A stretch of 64,000 bases of DNA from CAYNRG01 sp047974855 (GTDB taxonomy: Bacteria > Bacillota_I > Bacilli_A > Erysipelotrichales > Erysipelotrichaceae): NCBI GenBank assembly GCA_047974855.1, contig JBKECT010000029.1:1-64000 (forward strand), in the 5' to 3' direction. Below the pieces are notes generated by a model. The model saw only the letters and a program-made list of their open reading frames with translations. It was not told the DNA's origin and did not search any database. A program made the position numbers and the translations under genes. Of the stretch, positions 25,524 to 35,215 are shown piece after piece (position 1 is the stretch's first letter; the number at the start of each line of letters is the position of its first letter).

Positions 25524-27213
25524 ATTTGTTTAACTTATTCTGTATAAAATTTAAACACTCTTGTACAGTAATTTCTTGATATGATTCTTCATTTCGTGCT
25601 TTAAATTCAATTATTCCATCAGCGGCACCTCGTCCAACAGTAATTCTAAACGGCACTCCAATTAAGTCCATATCCTTGAATTTGATACCTGGACGTTCAT
25701 TTCTGTCATCAAGGATACAAGATATACCTGATTGACTAAATAGGTCATACAGGCTATTTGCTAGTGTCATTTGTATTTCGTCTTTATCAGAAATCGCAAC
25801 AATCGCAACTTTAAATGGAGCGATATGAATTGGCCAAGCAATTCCGTAATCATCCGCTTGTTGCTCAGCAATAGCGGCCATACTGCGTGCTAACCCAATT
25901 CCATATGATCCCATCCAAACAGGCAAATTCTTATTGTCAGCATTTAGAAATGTTAAGTTCATAATCTCAGAGTACTTTGTTCCTAATTTAAATGTATTTC
26001 CAATCTCAATTCCTTGTTTAAAATGAATTGTTCCACCACACTTAGGACAAGTGTCTCCAACTTTTATTTTGCGTACATCACCAACTATAAGTGGCGTAAA
26101 GTCATCACTATTTACATTAACAATATGAGTATCTTTTTGATTAGCACCAGTTGTGAAATTGCGCAATGTACATACATCATTATCTGCTATGATATCGCAC
26201 TGAATGTTCAGTGGACCTACAAAGCCGATAGGGGAACTAGTTGTCAAAAGAACCTCCTCTTCTGTAGCAAGACGGATTTCAGAAGCTCCTAGTAGTTTTT
26301 GAACTTTTACTTCGTTCACTTCATGATCTCCACGCACAAGAACAGCATAAATCTTTTCATCTGCTACATAGACTAATGTTTTTACAAGTTTTTCAATAGG
26401 TTGACTTAGAAATACAGCGACGTCTTCAATTTTTTTTACATTAGGAGTTGACACTGTTTCTTTTTCCTTTTTAACTTCCTCGTGAAGTGAAGAAGGGGTG
26501 CACTGAGCAATTTCTAAGTTGCTTGCGAAGTCACAAGTATCACAAAGTACTAAAGTGTCTTCTCCAATATCACTAACAGCTTGAAATTCTTCTGACAATA
26601 ATCCACCCATCACTCCAGTATCTGCACGCACAATTTTATAATCTATTTCTAAACGATCAAAAATATTTTTATAGGCCTGAAATTGATTGTTGTAGGATAA
26701 ATTTAATCCCGTTTCATCGATATCAAAACTATAAGCATCCTTCATGATAAACTCTCTCACTCGTATTAATCCAAATCGTGGACGTGGCTCATCTCGAAAT
26801 TTATTTTGTATTTGATAAAGAGAAAAAGGCAAATCCTTATATGATTGAACACCAGCTTGAGCAGCCACAGAAAATAATTCTTCATGAGTAGGTCCCAATA
26901 CAAAAGGTTTCCCAAAGCGATCTTGAAGGGAAAACATTCCTTTGCCGAAGGCACTTCGACGACCTGAAGCAATGTATACTTCCTCTGATATCAAGGAAGG
27001 CATTAAAACCTCCTGGCACCCAATCGCAGTCATTTCTTCACGGATAATGGTTTCAATGTTTTGAAGGACTTTCAGTCCCAATGGTAAAAACATATAAACT
27101 CCCGCAGAACTTTTCTTAATCATCCCAGCTCTTACAAGAAGGTTACTACTTGTTGAATCTTCATCTTTTACATTTTCTCGTAATGTATAAAAATAGCTAT
27201 TTTTAAGTTTCAT
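25522..27213 (-). CDS. proS: Prolyl-tRNA synthetase, bacterial type
   Basis: A 563-residue class II synthetase. Motif 2 is RPRFGLIRVREFIMKDAYSFD in outline, preceded by LGPTHEE and NKFRDE; an editing INS domain (about residues 225-400) lies between motifs 2 and 3, and GSYGIGLARSMAAI is motif 3. This is the prokaryote-like form that edits Ala-tRNA-Pro. Start 27213 follows GAGGG by five bases; an upstream GTG frame start at 27225 overlaps that site. It is transcribed alone, divergent from the IMP dehydrogenase gene. Confidence 0.96.
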   Translation of the reverse strand: MKLKNSYFYTLRENVKDEDSTSSNLLVRAGMIKKSSAGVYMFLPLGLKVLQNIETIIREEMTAIGCQEVLMPSLISEEVYIASGRRSAFGKGMFSLQDRFGKPFVLGPTHEELFSVAAQAGVQSYKDLPFSLYQIQNKFRDEPRPRFGLIRVREFIMKDAYSFDIDETGLNLSYNNQFQAYKNIFDRLEIDYKIVRADTGVMGGLLSEEFQAVSDIGEDTLVLCDTCDFASNLEIAQCTPSSLHEEVKKEKETVSTPNVKKIEDVAVFLSQPIEKLVKTLVYVADEKIYAVLVRGDHEVNEVKVQKLLGASEIRLATEEEVLLTTSSPIGFVGPLNIQCDIIADNDVCTLRNFTTGANQKDTHIVNVNSDDFTPLIVGDVRKIKVGDTCPKCGGTIHFKQGIEIGNTFKLGTKYSEIMNLTFLNADNKNLPVWMGSYGIGLARSMAAIAEQQADDYGIAWPIHIAPFKVAIVAISDKDEIQMTLANSLYDLFSQSGISCILDDRNERPGIKFKDMDLIGVPFRITVGRGAADGIIEFKARNEESYQEITVQECLNFIQNKLNK

Positions 27214-27251
27214 AAACACCCTCACTTCTTGTAATTATACATCAATTTAGC

Positions 27252-27280
27252 TTTACTTAAAAGAAAAAATGTAATATAAT
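27252..27280 (+). promoter_or_regulatory. Promoter of the IMP dehydrogenase gene
   Basis: TTTACT (27252-27257), 17-base spacer, TATAAT (27275-27280), followed by a short leader with no visible purine riboswitch. Confidence 0.7.
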
Positions 27281-27306
27281 CAGATAAATTTAGGAGGATA
27301 GAGACA

Positions 27307-28812
27307 ATGGCATTTTATTACAAAGAAGCAAGTCATACGTTCAGTGAGTATTTACTAGTACCAGGTTATTCTGACACATTGTGTATTCCAACAGAAGTAA
27401 AACTAACAACCCCTTTAACAAAATTTAAAAAAGGTGAAACCCCAGACCTGCATTTGAATATTCCAATGACAAGTGCCATTATGCAATCTGTATCTGGTGA
27501 AAAACTGGCTATTGCTTTAGCAAAAGAAGGTGGAGTAAGTTTTATTTTCGGATCTCAAAGTATTGAAAATCAGGCTTTAATGGTATCAAAAGTTAAGAAT
27601 TATAAAGCTGGGTTTGTAATTAGTGACTCCAATATTACACCAACCCAAACATTAGAAGAAGTTTTGAATTTGCTTGAAAAAACTGGTCATTCAACAATGC
27701 CGGTAACTGAAGATGGAACAGCGCAGGGAAAACTATTAGGCATCGTTACAAGCCGTGATTACCGAGTTTCACGTATGTCACTAACATCCCTAGTCTCAGA
27801 ATTTATGACACCTTTTGAAAAACTTGTTGTAGCAAAGGATACAATGACATTAAGCGAGTGCAATGATATGATTTGGGATAATAAGCTAAATTCTCTTCCT
27901 ATCGTTGATTCTAAGGGGTTTTTGAAATACTTGGTATTTAGAAAAGACTATGATGATCATAAAGAGAATCCACAAGAGTTACTCGACCAAGAAAAACGTT
28001 ATATTGTGGGAGCTGGAATTAACACTAGAGATTATGAAGAAAGGGTTCCTGCTTTAATAGAGGCCGGTGTGGATATTTTATGCATAGATTCAAGCGAAGG
28101 CTTTAGTGAATGGCAGTCTAAAACTATTAAATGGATTAAAAACACCTATGGAGAAAAAGTAAAAGTAGGAGCAGGTAATGTCGTAGATAGCGAAGGATTT
28201 AAGTTTTTAGCTGAAGCTGGTGCTGATTTTATTAAAATCGGAATTGGCGGAGGATCAATCTGTATTACCCGTGAAACAAAGGGGATTGGGCGTGGGCAAG
28301 CAACTTCAGTTATTGAAGTTGCTGAAGCTAGAAATAAGTACTTTGAAGAAACAGGAATTTATGTTCCACTTTGCTCTGATGGTGGTATTGTTTATGATTA
28401 TCATATTACTTTAGCACTTGCAATGGGAGCTGATTTTGTTATGTTAGGTCGTTATTTCTCTCGTTTTGAAGAATCCCCAACAAATAAACTAGTTGTTAAT
28501 GGAAACTATGTCAAAGAATATTGGGGTGAAGGAAGTAACCGAGCACGGAACTGGCAACGTTATGACTTAGGGGGAAAAGGACAGCTTACTTTTGAAGAAG
28601 GAGTAGATTCTTATGTTCCATATGCAGGGCCTTTAAAAGATAATGTTAATGCTTCGCTAGCAAAAGTGAAATCAACAATGTGTAACTGTGGGTGCTTAAC
28701 CATTCCACAACTTCAACAAGAAGCAAAGCTAACTTTAGTAAGTGCAACATCTATTGTTGAAGGCGGAGCTCATGATGTTATAATCAAGGAAACAACGACA
28801 AACACAAACTAA
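27307..28812 (+). CDS. guaB: IMP dehydrogenase
   Basis: A 501-residue enzyme oxidising IMP to XMP, the first committed step to GMP. The barrel is interrupted by two CBS domains (about residues 105-225). The catalytic cysteine is C319 in [12 protein letters not shown] (usual form GIGPGSICTTR), and the flap has GIGRGQATS. The C-terminal half keeps [21 protein letters not shown] and MLGR. AGGAGG lies shortly before the ATG. The P-to-G change and ICITR loop mark a divergent branch seen in some Firmicutes. The gene has its own promoter and terminator. Confidence 0.93.
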   Translation: MAFYYKEASHTFSEYLLVPGYSDTLCIPTEVKLTTPLTKFKKGETPDLHLNIPMTSAIMQSVSGEKLAIALAKEGGVSFIFGSQSIENQALMVSKVKNYKAGFVISDSNITPTQTLEEVLNLLEKTGHSTMPVTEDGTAQGKLLGIVTSRDYRVSRMSLTSLVSEFMTPFEKLVVAKDTMTLSECNDMIWDNKLNSLPIVDSKGFLKYLVFRKDYDDHKENPQELLDQEKRYIVGAGINTRDYEERVPALIEAGVDILCIDSSEGFSEWQSKTIKWIKNTYGEKVKVGAGNVVDSEGFKFLAEAGADFIKIGIGGGSICITRETKGIGRGQATSVIEVAEARNKYFEETGIYVPLCSDGGIVYDYHITLALAMGADFVMLGRYFSRFEESPTNKLVVNGNYVKEYWGEGSNRARNWQRYDLGGKGQLTFEEGVDSYVPYAGPLKDNVNASLAKVKSTMCNCGCLTIPQLQQEAKLTLVSATSIVEGGAHDVIIKETTTNTN

Positions 28813-28817
28813 GCTAG

Positions 28818-28842
28818 AAAATCACATAATATGTGATTTTTT
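28818..28842 (+). terminator. Terminator after guaB
   Basis: Stem AAAATCACAT / ATGTGATTTT with loop AAT and a T run. The reverse strand also has an A/T flank, but no gene needs it there. Confidence 0.8.
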
Positions 28843-28878
28843 CATTATAAAATATATGAAAATTGACCAATTTTGGGA

Positions 28879-28907
28879 TTAACAAAAGTCTTTATTTATG
28901 GTAAAAT
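28879..28907 (+). promoter_or_regulatory. Promoter of the nusB operon
   Basis: TTAACA (28879-28884), 17-base spacer, TAAAAT (28902-28907) with an extended TGG just before it. Confidence 0.7.
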
Positions 28908-28926
28908 AACTGTTATGGAGGTACCC

Positions 28927-29304
28927 ATGAAAAGACATACAGAGCGAGAAAAATCAATGATTTGTTTATATCAAATTTTATTAACAAATCGTGATTTAAA
29001 AACAGTTGCAGAAGATATTTATTTAGTTCCTTGGGATGAAATTAGTGAGTTTTCCAAAACTTTGCTGACTCATAGCATGGGAAATAAAGATCGATTTATC
29101 GACTATATCAATAATGTCTTAAAAAAATGGACTTTCAACCGTTTGAATTATGTAGATCAGGCTATCTTACTCATTGCATGTACGGAATTTGACCAACAAT
29201 TGGCTGACGCTCCAATTATCATAGATGAAGCCATTCTATTATCAAAAAAATATAGTGATGAAGAGTCGTATAAGATTATTAACGGAGTATTAGATAACCT
29301 ATGA
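28927..29304 (+). CDS. nusB: Transcription antitermination factor NusB
   Basis: A 125-residue all-helical protein that binds boxA RNA with S10 and keeps rRNA transcription processive. Typical parts are REKSMICLYQILLTN, LNYVDQAILLIACTEF and PIIIDEAILLSKKYSDEESYKIINGVLDNL in sequence. The start is at 28927 because GGAGG stands just upstream; the frame opens further left without a site. Its end overlaps xseA by four bases (ATGA). Confidence 0.93.
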   Translation: MKRHTEREKSMICLYQILLTNRDLKTVAEDIYLVPWDEISEFSKTLLTHSMGNKDRFIDYINNVLKKWTFNRLNYVDQAILLIACTEFDQQLADAPIIIDEAILLSKKYSDEESYKIINGVLDNL

Positions 29305-30629
29305 GTACCACAGTTATTAAAGTTAGTAAATTAATTAGCTATTTAAAGGCAACTTTAGATAATGACCAACGAATTCAGCAGCTTTATACTTCAGGTGAAA
29401 TTAGTAATTTAGTAAAACACCAAAATGGACACTGGTACTTTACTTTAAAAGATGATGCAGCCTGTGTAAAATGTGTTATGTTTTCTTCATCAGTTGCACG
29501 TTGCAATGTTGATGTAAAAAATGGTGATCAAGTTATTCTGCAAGGAAATGTCTCTATTTTTGAAAGCAGCGGTCAGTTACAACTTTATGTTACGGGACTA
29601 AAACTTGATGGGCAAGGGAATTTGCAATTACAATTTGAGGCGTTGAAAAAAAAATTGTTTGAGCTTGGATTTTTTGATGAAAATCATAAAAAAGCATTAC
29701 CTCGATATCCTGAAAAAATTGGACTTATTGCAGGAAAAAATACAGCTGCTAGAGAAGATGTTCTTACAACCCTTTCAAGAAGGTGGCCAGTTGCAACAAT
29801 TCAAGAAAAAAATACTTTGGTTCAAGGAGAAATAGCTGCAAAAGAAATTATAGAAGCTTTAAAAAGCTTAGATGAATCTAATCTTGATGTTATTCTACTG
29901 GTTCGAGGTGGGGGATCGATAGAAGATTTGTGGGCTTTTAATGATGAAACTTTAGCCCGAACAATATTCGAAATGAAAACACCTGTCGTGAGTGGAGTGG
30001 GACATGAGATAGACTATACCATTGTTGACTTTGTTGCTGATTATAGAGCACCAACACCAACTGGTGCTGCAGAAATTGCAACTCCAAGCCTAACAGAAGA
30101 GCGTGCTAAAATTAATTTACTACAGCAATCACTAATTCAAATTTATTCCAACGTTTTAAAACTGAAACGTCAAGAGTTGAATAATTTTATAAATAGTAAT
30201 TCCTTTAAAAAACCTTTTCAATTCTACCAACAGCAAGTATTGCTAGTCGACATGAAGCGACAACAATTATTACAGCATCGACAACGACTTATGGACCAAC
30301 GAACTCAAATAACTGAATCTATTAATCGCCTTGAATCTATGTCGCTTAAAATGCTACATGCTGCAAGGATGGATTTAAATGAAAAAGAGATAAGGCTATA
30401 TCAATTAGTTCAAGATAGAAGACAAAAAGAACGTTTTCTGTTAATGAAAAATATAGATTTATTGGATGCTTATTCACCAACGAAAATATTAAAAAGAGGA
30501 TATTCGTTAGCTTACCAAGAAGATGCTCTTATTTCTTCTATTCATCAAGTTAAAGAAAAAGAAATGCTTCATATTAAACTAAGCGATGGTGAATTAGTAA
30601 CACAAATCATAGAAAAGAGGATAAAATAA
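29301..30629 (+). CDS. xseA: Exodeoxyribonuclease VII large subunit
   Basis: A 442-residue catalytic subunit of exonuclease VII, a metal-independent single-strand DNase used in mismatch and damage repair. An N-terminal OB fold (about residues 5-100, GEISNLVKHQNGHWYFTLKD) is followed by the catalytic region with LVRGGGSIEDLWAFNDE and GHEIDYTIVDFVADYRAPTPT, then a long coiled coil. It overlaps nusB and is followed by xseB one base later. Confidence 0.96.
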   Translation: MSTTVIKVSKLISYLKATLDNDQRIQQLYTSGEISNLVKHQNGHWYFTLKDDAACVKCVMFSSSVARCNVDVKNGDQVILQGNVSIFESSGQLQLYVTGLKLDGQGNLQLQFEALKKKLFELGFFDENHKKALPRYPEKIGLIAGKNTAAREDVLTTLSRRWPVATIQEKNTLVQGEIAAKEIIEALKSLDESNLDVILLVRGGGSIEDLWAFNDETLARTIFEMKTPVVSGVGHEIDYTIVDFVADYRAPTPTGAAEIATPSLTEERAKINLLQQSLIQIYSNVLKLKRQELNNFINSNSFKKPFQFYQQQVLLVDMKRQQLLQHRQRLMDQRTQITESINRLESMSLKMLHAARMDLNEKEIRLYQLVQDRRQKERFLLMKNIDLLDAYSPTKILKRGYSLAYQEDALISSIHQVKEKEMLHIKLSDGELVTQIIEKRIK

Positions 30630-30630
30630 G

Positions 30631-30849
30631 ATGACAAAACCGACTAAACAAACCTACGAAGAATCACTAGACAGATTATCCGAAATATTAGATCGTTTGG
30701 AAGAATGTTCTCTTCCGTTAGACGAAGTAGTTGCATTATTTGAAGAAGGAGTAGAACATGCTGAAAATTGTGATCATCGACTATTAGCTTTTGAAGCAAA
30801 AATGGGTGAATTAGTGGCGAAAAAACAAAAGGAACAAGGAAAAAAGTAA
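30631..30849 (+). CDS. xseB: Exodeoxyribonuclease VII small subunit
   Basis: A 72-residue helical hairpin with YEESLDRLSEILDRLEECSLPLDE, the standard XseB pattern; several copies coat the XseA coiled coil. AAGAGG precedes the ATG. Its stop overlaps the ispA start (TAATG). Confidence 0.95.
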   Translation: MTKPTKQTYEESLDRLSEILDRLEECSLPLDEVVALFEEGVEHAENCDHRLLAFEAKMGELVAKKQKEQGKK

Positions 30850-31682
30850 TGAACTTATTAGATGACGAGTATAAAAAACTATCAGCAAAATATATCAATT
30901 CAAGAGTTCACTCGGCTATGGATTATTCTTTCTTAATGGGAGGAAAAAAACTTAGACCTCAACTCTTATTTGCGGTATGCAATGGATATGGAGTAGATAA
31001 GAAAAGAGCAATTCCTTTTGCATTAGCATTGGAAATGATCCACACCTATTCTTTAATTCACGATGACTTACCTGCTATGGATAATGATGATTTGCGACGT
31101 GGAAAAAAAACATGTCATCTAGAATTTGATGAAGCAACTGCAATTTTAGCAGGTGATGGTTTATTAACAGAAGCGTTCGCTTTAATTGCTAACACGGAAG
31201 AATCTCCTGAAATTAAAATTAACGCTATTCAATTACTAACGGATGCCGCTGGTATTAACGGAATGATCTTAGGACAAAACTTCGATATGGAATCAGAGAA
31301 TAAAGTGATAAATTGGGAGCAGTTAAAGGAGATTCACCAATATAAAACTGGGAAGTTATTTGCTGTCGCCTGCACACTTGCAGCGCTATTAGCACAAAAA
31401 AATCACTATGAAAAATGGAACAAGATAGGTATTGAATTAGGGTTAGCTTTTCAAATTCAAGATGATATTTTAGATGTTGTCAAAAGCTCAGCAGATTTAG
31501 GAAAATCTACAAGTGATTTAGCCAATAAGAAATCCACAAGTGTTTCGTTGCTGGGATTAGATAAAGCAAAAGAGGGAGCAAAAGAATATTTTCAATTAGT
31601 TTATCATCAGTTGAATCAGTTTGACGAGGATATGTCAGCGGTTCAATCATTAATAAATGATATTGAAGCTAGGGGCAATTAG
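30849..31682 (+). CDS. ispA: Polyprenyl (farnesyl/geranyl) diphosphate synthase
   Basis: A 277-residue trans-isoprenyl diphosphate synthase of the IspA type. The first aspartate-rich motif is DDLPAMDNDDLRRG and the second is QIQDDILD, with MGGKKLRPQL before them. It condenses isopentenyl diphosphate with allylic partners to make the C15 precursor of undecaprenyl carrier lipid. Its neighbours xseB and dxs form the classical xse-ispA-dxs order. Confidence 0.95.
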   Translation: MNLLDDEYKKLSAKYINSRVHSAMDYSFLMGGKKLRPQLLFAVCNGYGVDKKRAIPFALALEMIHTYSLIHDDLPAMDNDDLRRGKKTCHLEFDEATAILAGDGLLTEAFALIANTEESPEIKINAIQLLTDAAGINGMILGQNFDMESENKVINWEQLKEIHQYKTGKLFAVACTLAALLAQKNHYEKWNKIGIELGLAFQIQDDILDVVKSSADLGKSTSDLANKKSTSVSLLGLDKAKEGAKEYFQLVYHQLNQFDEDMSAVQSLINDIEARGN

Positions 31683-31694
31683 GAGGATATTCAC

Positions 31695-33554
31695 ATGGAA
31701 ATCAAGGATATTCAATCACCATTATTTTTGAAAAATATGAGTGTTGAAGAATGTAATAAATTGTCAAATGATATACGTAAGTTTTTAATTGAAAATATTT
31801 CAAAAACTGGTGGACATTTATCAAGTAATTTAGGAGTTGTTGAATTAACAATTGCAATGCATAAAGTTTTTAACAGTCCTGAAGATAAATTTCTTTTTGA
31901 TGTCGGGCATCAATCCTATATCCACAAAATTTTAACAGGAAGAGCTTCAAATTTTTCAACCCTACGTCAATATGGTGGAATTAGTGGATTTCAAAAAAGA
32001 AATGAAAGCATTCATGATTGTTGGGAAGCAGGGCATAGCTCTACAGCGTTAAGTGCAGCTTTAGGAAAAGCGATTGCTCGTGACTTGGATGGTGAAAATT
32101 ATCAAGTTATTCCCATTGTGGGAGATGGTTCAATAGTTTCAGGAATGTCACTTGAAGCATTAAATCAAATTGGAACTGAACAGCGAAATATGGTCATTAT
32201 TTTTAATGACAATAATATGTCTATTTCTCAAAACATTGGAGCTCTTACTACTGGTTTTTCAAGACTTCGAACATCCGCTCCCTATACCACAGCAAAAAAA
32301 GATATTAAAGACTTACTAAATAAAAATGCAGTAGGTAAAAATGTTCTATCTTCTATTAAGCAAATCAAGGACAAATTTAAAGATTCTATTATTGATCAAG
32401 GAATATTCGCAGAGTTTTCCATTGAATACTTAGGCCCCGTAGATGGACATAACATAAAAGATTTACTTTCTGTTTTAGAAAGTGCAAAAAAACATGAAGG
32501 GCCAGTCGTTGTTCATGTCATCACTAAAAAAGGAAAAGGATATGAACCATGTGAGAAAGATATTAATGGACAATGGCATGGTGTTGGTCCTTTTGATATT
32601 GCGACAGGGCAACAACTTGGGGGTCTTCCAGCAAATATGTTAAGTTGGTCTGAGGTTATTAGTGAAACAGTTTGTAGCCTTGCTAAAACAAATACAGACA
32701 TTGTAGCGCTAACACCAGCGATGATTTACGGAAGTAAACTAGCTAAGTTTTTTGCCGCATATCCTAAGCGTAGTTTTGATTGTGGTATCGCTGAAGATCA
32801 TGCCGCTACACTTGCAGCAGGACTTGCTTCCTCTGATAAAAGACCTTTTTTAGCAATTTATTCATCGTTTTTACAACGCTGTTATGACCAAATTAACCAT
32901 GATATCGGACGCATGGATTTACCTGTAGTTATTGGTGTCGATCGTGCAGGACTTGTTGGTGAGGATGGAGATACGCATCATGGAGTTTTTGATATTTCAA
33001 TTTTAAAAAGCATTCCTAACCTTATTCTTTGTCAGCCAAAAGATGCCGCAGAAGCTCAACTTTTATTAACGACAGGATTTAGTCAAAATCATCCGTTTCT
33101 TATTCGCTATCCTCGAGGATCGGTTGCTTATCAGCAACTTGAAACCTTTACTCCAATTACAATCGGAAGTTGGGTTAGTGTCTGTAAACCAACAAATCCC
33201 CAGGTTGTAGTTTGTGCCTACGGACCAGAAGTAGATAAAATAGCACAGAAAGTTAGCAATAATGACTTAGCTGTAGAAGTCATTAATTGCCGTTTCTTTA
33301 AACCGCTTGATGAATCTATGCTAAATTATTTAGCTGAGTTGAATTGCCCAATTATTGTTTATGAAACTGATATGTTAGAAGGAGGTCTTGGAACAAGTAT
33401 TTTAGAATGGTCTTGTGATCAAGTGAAACCTTTACAAATTCATAGATTAGGGATTCCCGATCAATTTATTCAACATGGTGCAACTTCACAACTGAGAAAA
33501 GAGATAAAAATTGACACAGAATCCTTATTTAAAAAAATTCAATCACTACTTTAA
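31695..33554 (+). CDS. dxs: 1-deoxy-D-xylulose-5-phosphate synthase
   Basis: A 619-residue thiamine-diphosphate enzyme that joins pyruvate and glyceraldehyde 3-phosphate at the head of the MEP isoprenoid route. GDGSIVSGMSLEALN with FNDNNMSIS is the ThDP motif region (typical Dxs: GDGxxxxGMxxEALN), and DRAGLVGEDGDTHHGVFD is in the pyrimidine-binding domain. The sequence is less conserved than most Dxs proteins but length and order of motifs are normal. AGGAGG precedes the ATG. The MEP pathway, not mevalonate, is therefore the isoprenoid source. Confidence 0.93.
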   Translation: MEIKDIQSPLFLKNMSVEECNKLSNDIRKFLIENISKTGGHLSSNLGVVELTIAMHKVFNSPEDKFLFDVGHQSYIHKILTGRASNFSTLRQYGGISGFQKRNESIHDCWEAGHSSTALSAALGKAIARDLDGENYQVIPIVGDGSIVSGMSLEALNQIGTEQRNMVIIFNDNNMSISQNIGALTTGFSRLRTSAPYTTAKKDIKDLLNKNAVGKNVLSSIKQIKDKFKDSIIDQGIFAEFSIEYLGPVDGHNIKDLLSVLESAKKHEGPVVVHVITKKGKGYEPCEKDINGQWHGVGPFDIATGQQLGGLPANMLSWSEVISETVCSLAKTNTDIVALTPAMIYGSKLAKFFAAYPKRSFDCGIAEDHAATLAAGLASSDKRPFLAIYSSFLQRCYDQINHDIGRMDLPVVIGVDRAGLVGEDGDTHHGVFDISILKSIPNLILCQPKDAAEAQLLLTTGFSQNHPFLIRYPRGSVAYQQLETFTPITIGSWVSVCKPTNPQVVVCAYGPEVDKIAQKVSNNDLAVEVINCRFFKPLDESMLNYLAELNCPIIVYETDMLEGGLGTSILEWSCDQVKPLQIHRLGIPDQFIQHGATSQLRKEIKIDTESLFKKIQSLL

Positions 33555-33565
33555 GGGAGGCTCAC

Positions 33566-35212
33566 ATGCTTAAACATCTGTATATTAAAAATTTTATTCT
33601 TATTGATGAAATTCAACTTAATTTTGAATCTGGTTTTAGTGTGTTTACAGGTGAGACAGGGGCTGGTAAATCCATTTTAATTGATGCATTAGGATTATTA
33701 ACAACAGAACGTGCTAGCCCAACGATGATAAAAAAGGGCAAAGAGTCTTCGCTAATTGAAGGGGTTTTTGATTTATCTTCAAGTCCTTCTCGAAAACTTC
33801 TAGAAAATGAAGGTTTTGATTGTAGTGAGTCCATAGTAGTTTCAAGAGAAATTAAAAGTGACGGTAAAAATATTGTTAAGATTAACTATCGTGTAGTCAC
33901 TTTAGCACTTTTAAGGCATTGCTTAAGCGATGAAATTGACATTCACAGTCAACACGATCACCAATATCTGTTAAATAAATCTTATCATCTTTCACTATTA
34001 GATCGTTTTATGGGTGAGCAATCCTTGCTGAATCAATGTGAAGAGTTATTTGAAATATACAAAGAAAAAAAGACATTACTTTTCCGAGCTGAAAATGAAG
34101 ATTTCAATAAAGATGATTTAGAATTTTACAATTATCAACTCAATGAAATTGATAGTGTAAAGCTTTCTATTGAGGAAGAAGAAACGCTCACAGCGCAAGA
34201 AAAAGAATATCATAGCTATTCTAAAAATTTAGAAAAATATCAACGACTAATTCAGATATTTGATAATAGCGTTGAAACTCCACTATACGAAATTAAAAAA
34301 ATATTAGAAGGAATGCAAGCAACTGAAATTACAACTGCAATCTTAGAAAAATTAAATACAGTTTACTTTGAGCTAAGTGATAGTTTTGATGAATTAAAGC
34401 ACTACTGTAATGAATTAGATAGTGGAGACATCGATATCAATCACATTGAAGAACGACTTTTTGATTTTCAAAAGTTAAAAAGAAAATATGGCCCATCAGT
34501 TCAAAATGTATTAGATAAAGCGATTGAATTTAGAGAAAAAATCAATTTATTCGAACATCGGGAAAGCGTATTAGAAAGTCTTCGATTTGAAGAAAAGAAT
34601 GCCTACGATAATTACCTAAGAATTGCAACTCAATTATCTGAAAAGCGACACTCAGCAGCAAAAAAATTAGATCTAGGTATTATCAAAAACTTACAAGATT
34701 TAGAATTACAACAAGCCCAATTTTTTACATCTATAAAACAATCAGATACAGCACATAGTACCGGAATCGATGAAGTTGAGTTTTTGATTTCTATGAATCC
34801 TGGAGAAGACTTAAAATCACTCTCTAAAGTAGCATCGGGTGGAGAATTAAGTCGACTAATGCTTGGATTAAAAGTAATTTTTACTCATCTTCAGGGTATT
34901 CAGACCGTTATTTTTGATGAGATAGATACAGGAGTTAGTGGAACAGTAGCGACTGCAATTGGATTAAAAATGAAAGAGTTAGCTAAAACTGCACAAGTAT
35001 TTTCTGTTACCCATCTAGCTCAAGTTGCTGCTTGTGCTAAACAACACTATCATGTTCAAAAAGATCAAAGTGACCACTCAACTGAAACTAAAATAATCCC
35101 TTTATCGGATGAAACTCGTATTGAGAAGCTAGCATTAATGTCTTCAGGTGGAGTAAGTGCAGTAGCACTTTCTGCAGCTTCTGAACTTTTTAGAAAAAAT
35201 CAAGGATATTGA
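33566..35212 (+). CDS. recN: DNA repair protein RecN
   Basis: A 548-residue SMC-like ATPase recruited early to double-strand breaks. Walker A GETGAGKS is near residue 30, a central coiled coil follows (about 160-400), then the ABC signature SGGELSRLMLG and Walker B TVIFDEIDTGVSG with the H-loop SVTHLAQVAA. It begins 11 bases after dxs. Many Firmicutes have tlyA and argR between dxs and recN; both are absent here. Confidence 0.95.
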   Translation: MLKHLYIKNFILIDEIQLNFESGFSVFTGETGAGKSILIDALGLLTTERASPTMIKKGKESSLIEGVFDLSSSPSRKLLENEGFDCSESIVVSREIKSDGKNIVKINYRVVTLALLRHCLSDEIDIHSQHDHQYLLNKSYHLSLLDRFMGEQSLLNQCEELFEIYKEKKTLLFRAENEDFNKDDLEFYNYQLNEIDSVKLSIEEEETLTAQEKEYHSYSKNLEKYQRLIQIFDNSVETPLYEIKKILEGMQATEITTAILEKLNTVYFELSDSFDELKHYCNELDSGDIDINHIEERLFDFQKLKRKYGPSVQNVLDKAIEFREKINLFEHRESVLESLRFEEKNAYDNYLRIATQLSEKRHSAAKKLDLGIIKNLQDLELQQAQFFTSIKQSDTAHSTGIDEVEFLISMNPGEDLKSLSKVASGGELSRLMLGLKVIFTHLQGIQTVIFDEIDTGVSGTVATAIGLKMKELAKTAQVFSVTHLAQVAACAKQHYHVQKDQSDHSTETKIIPLSDETRIEKLALMSSGGVSAVALSAASELFRKNQGY

Positions 35213-35215
35213 TCA

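Noticed and set aside
27240..27306. Purine riboswitch before IMP dehydrogenase
   Set aside because: Only about 20 bases separate the promoter from the ATG; there is no room or conserved core for an aptamer.
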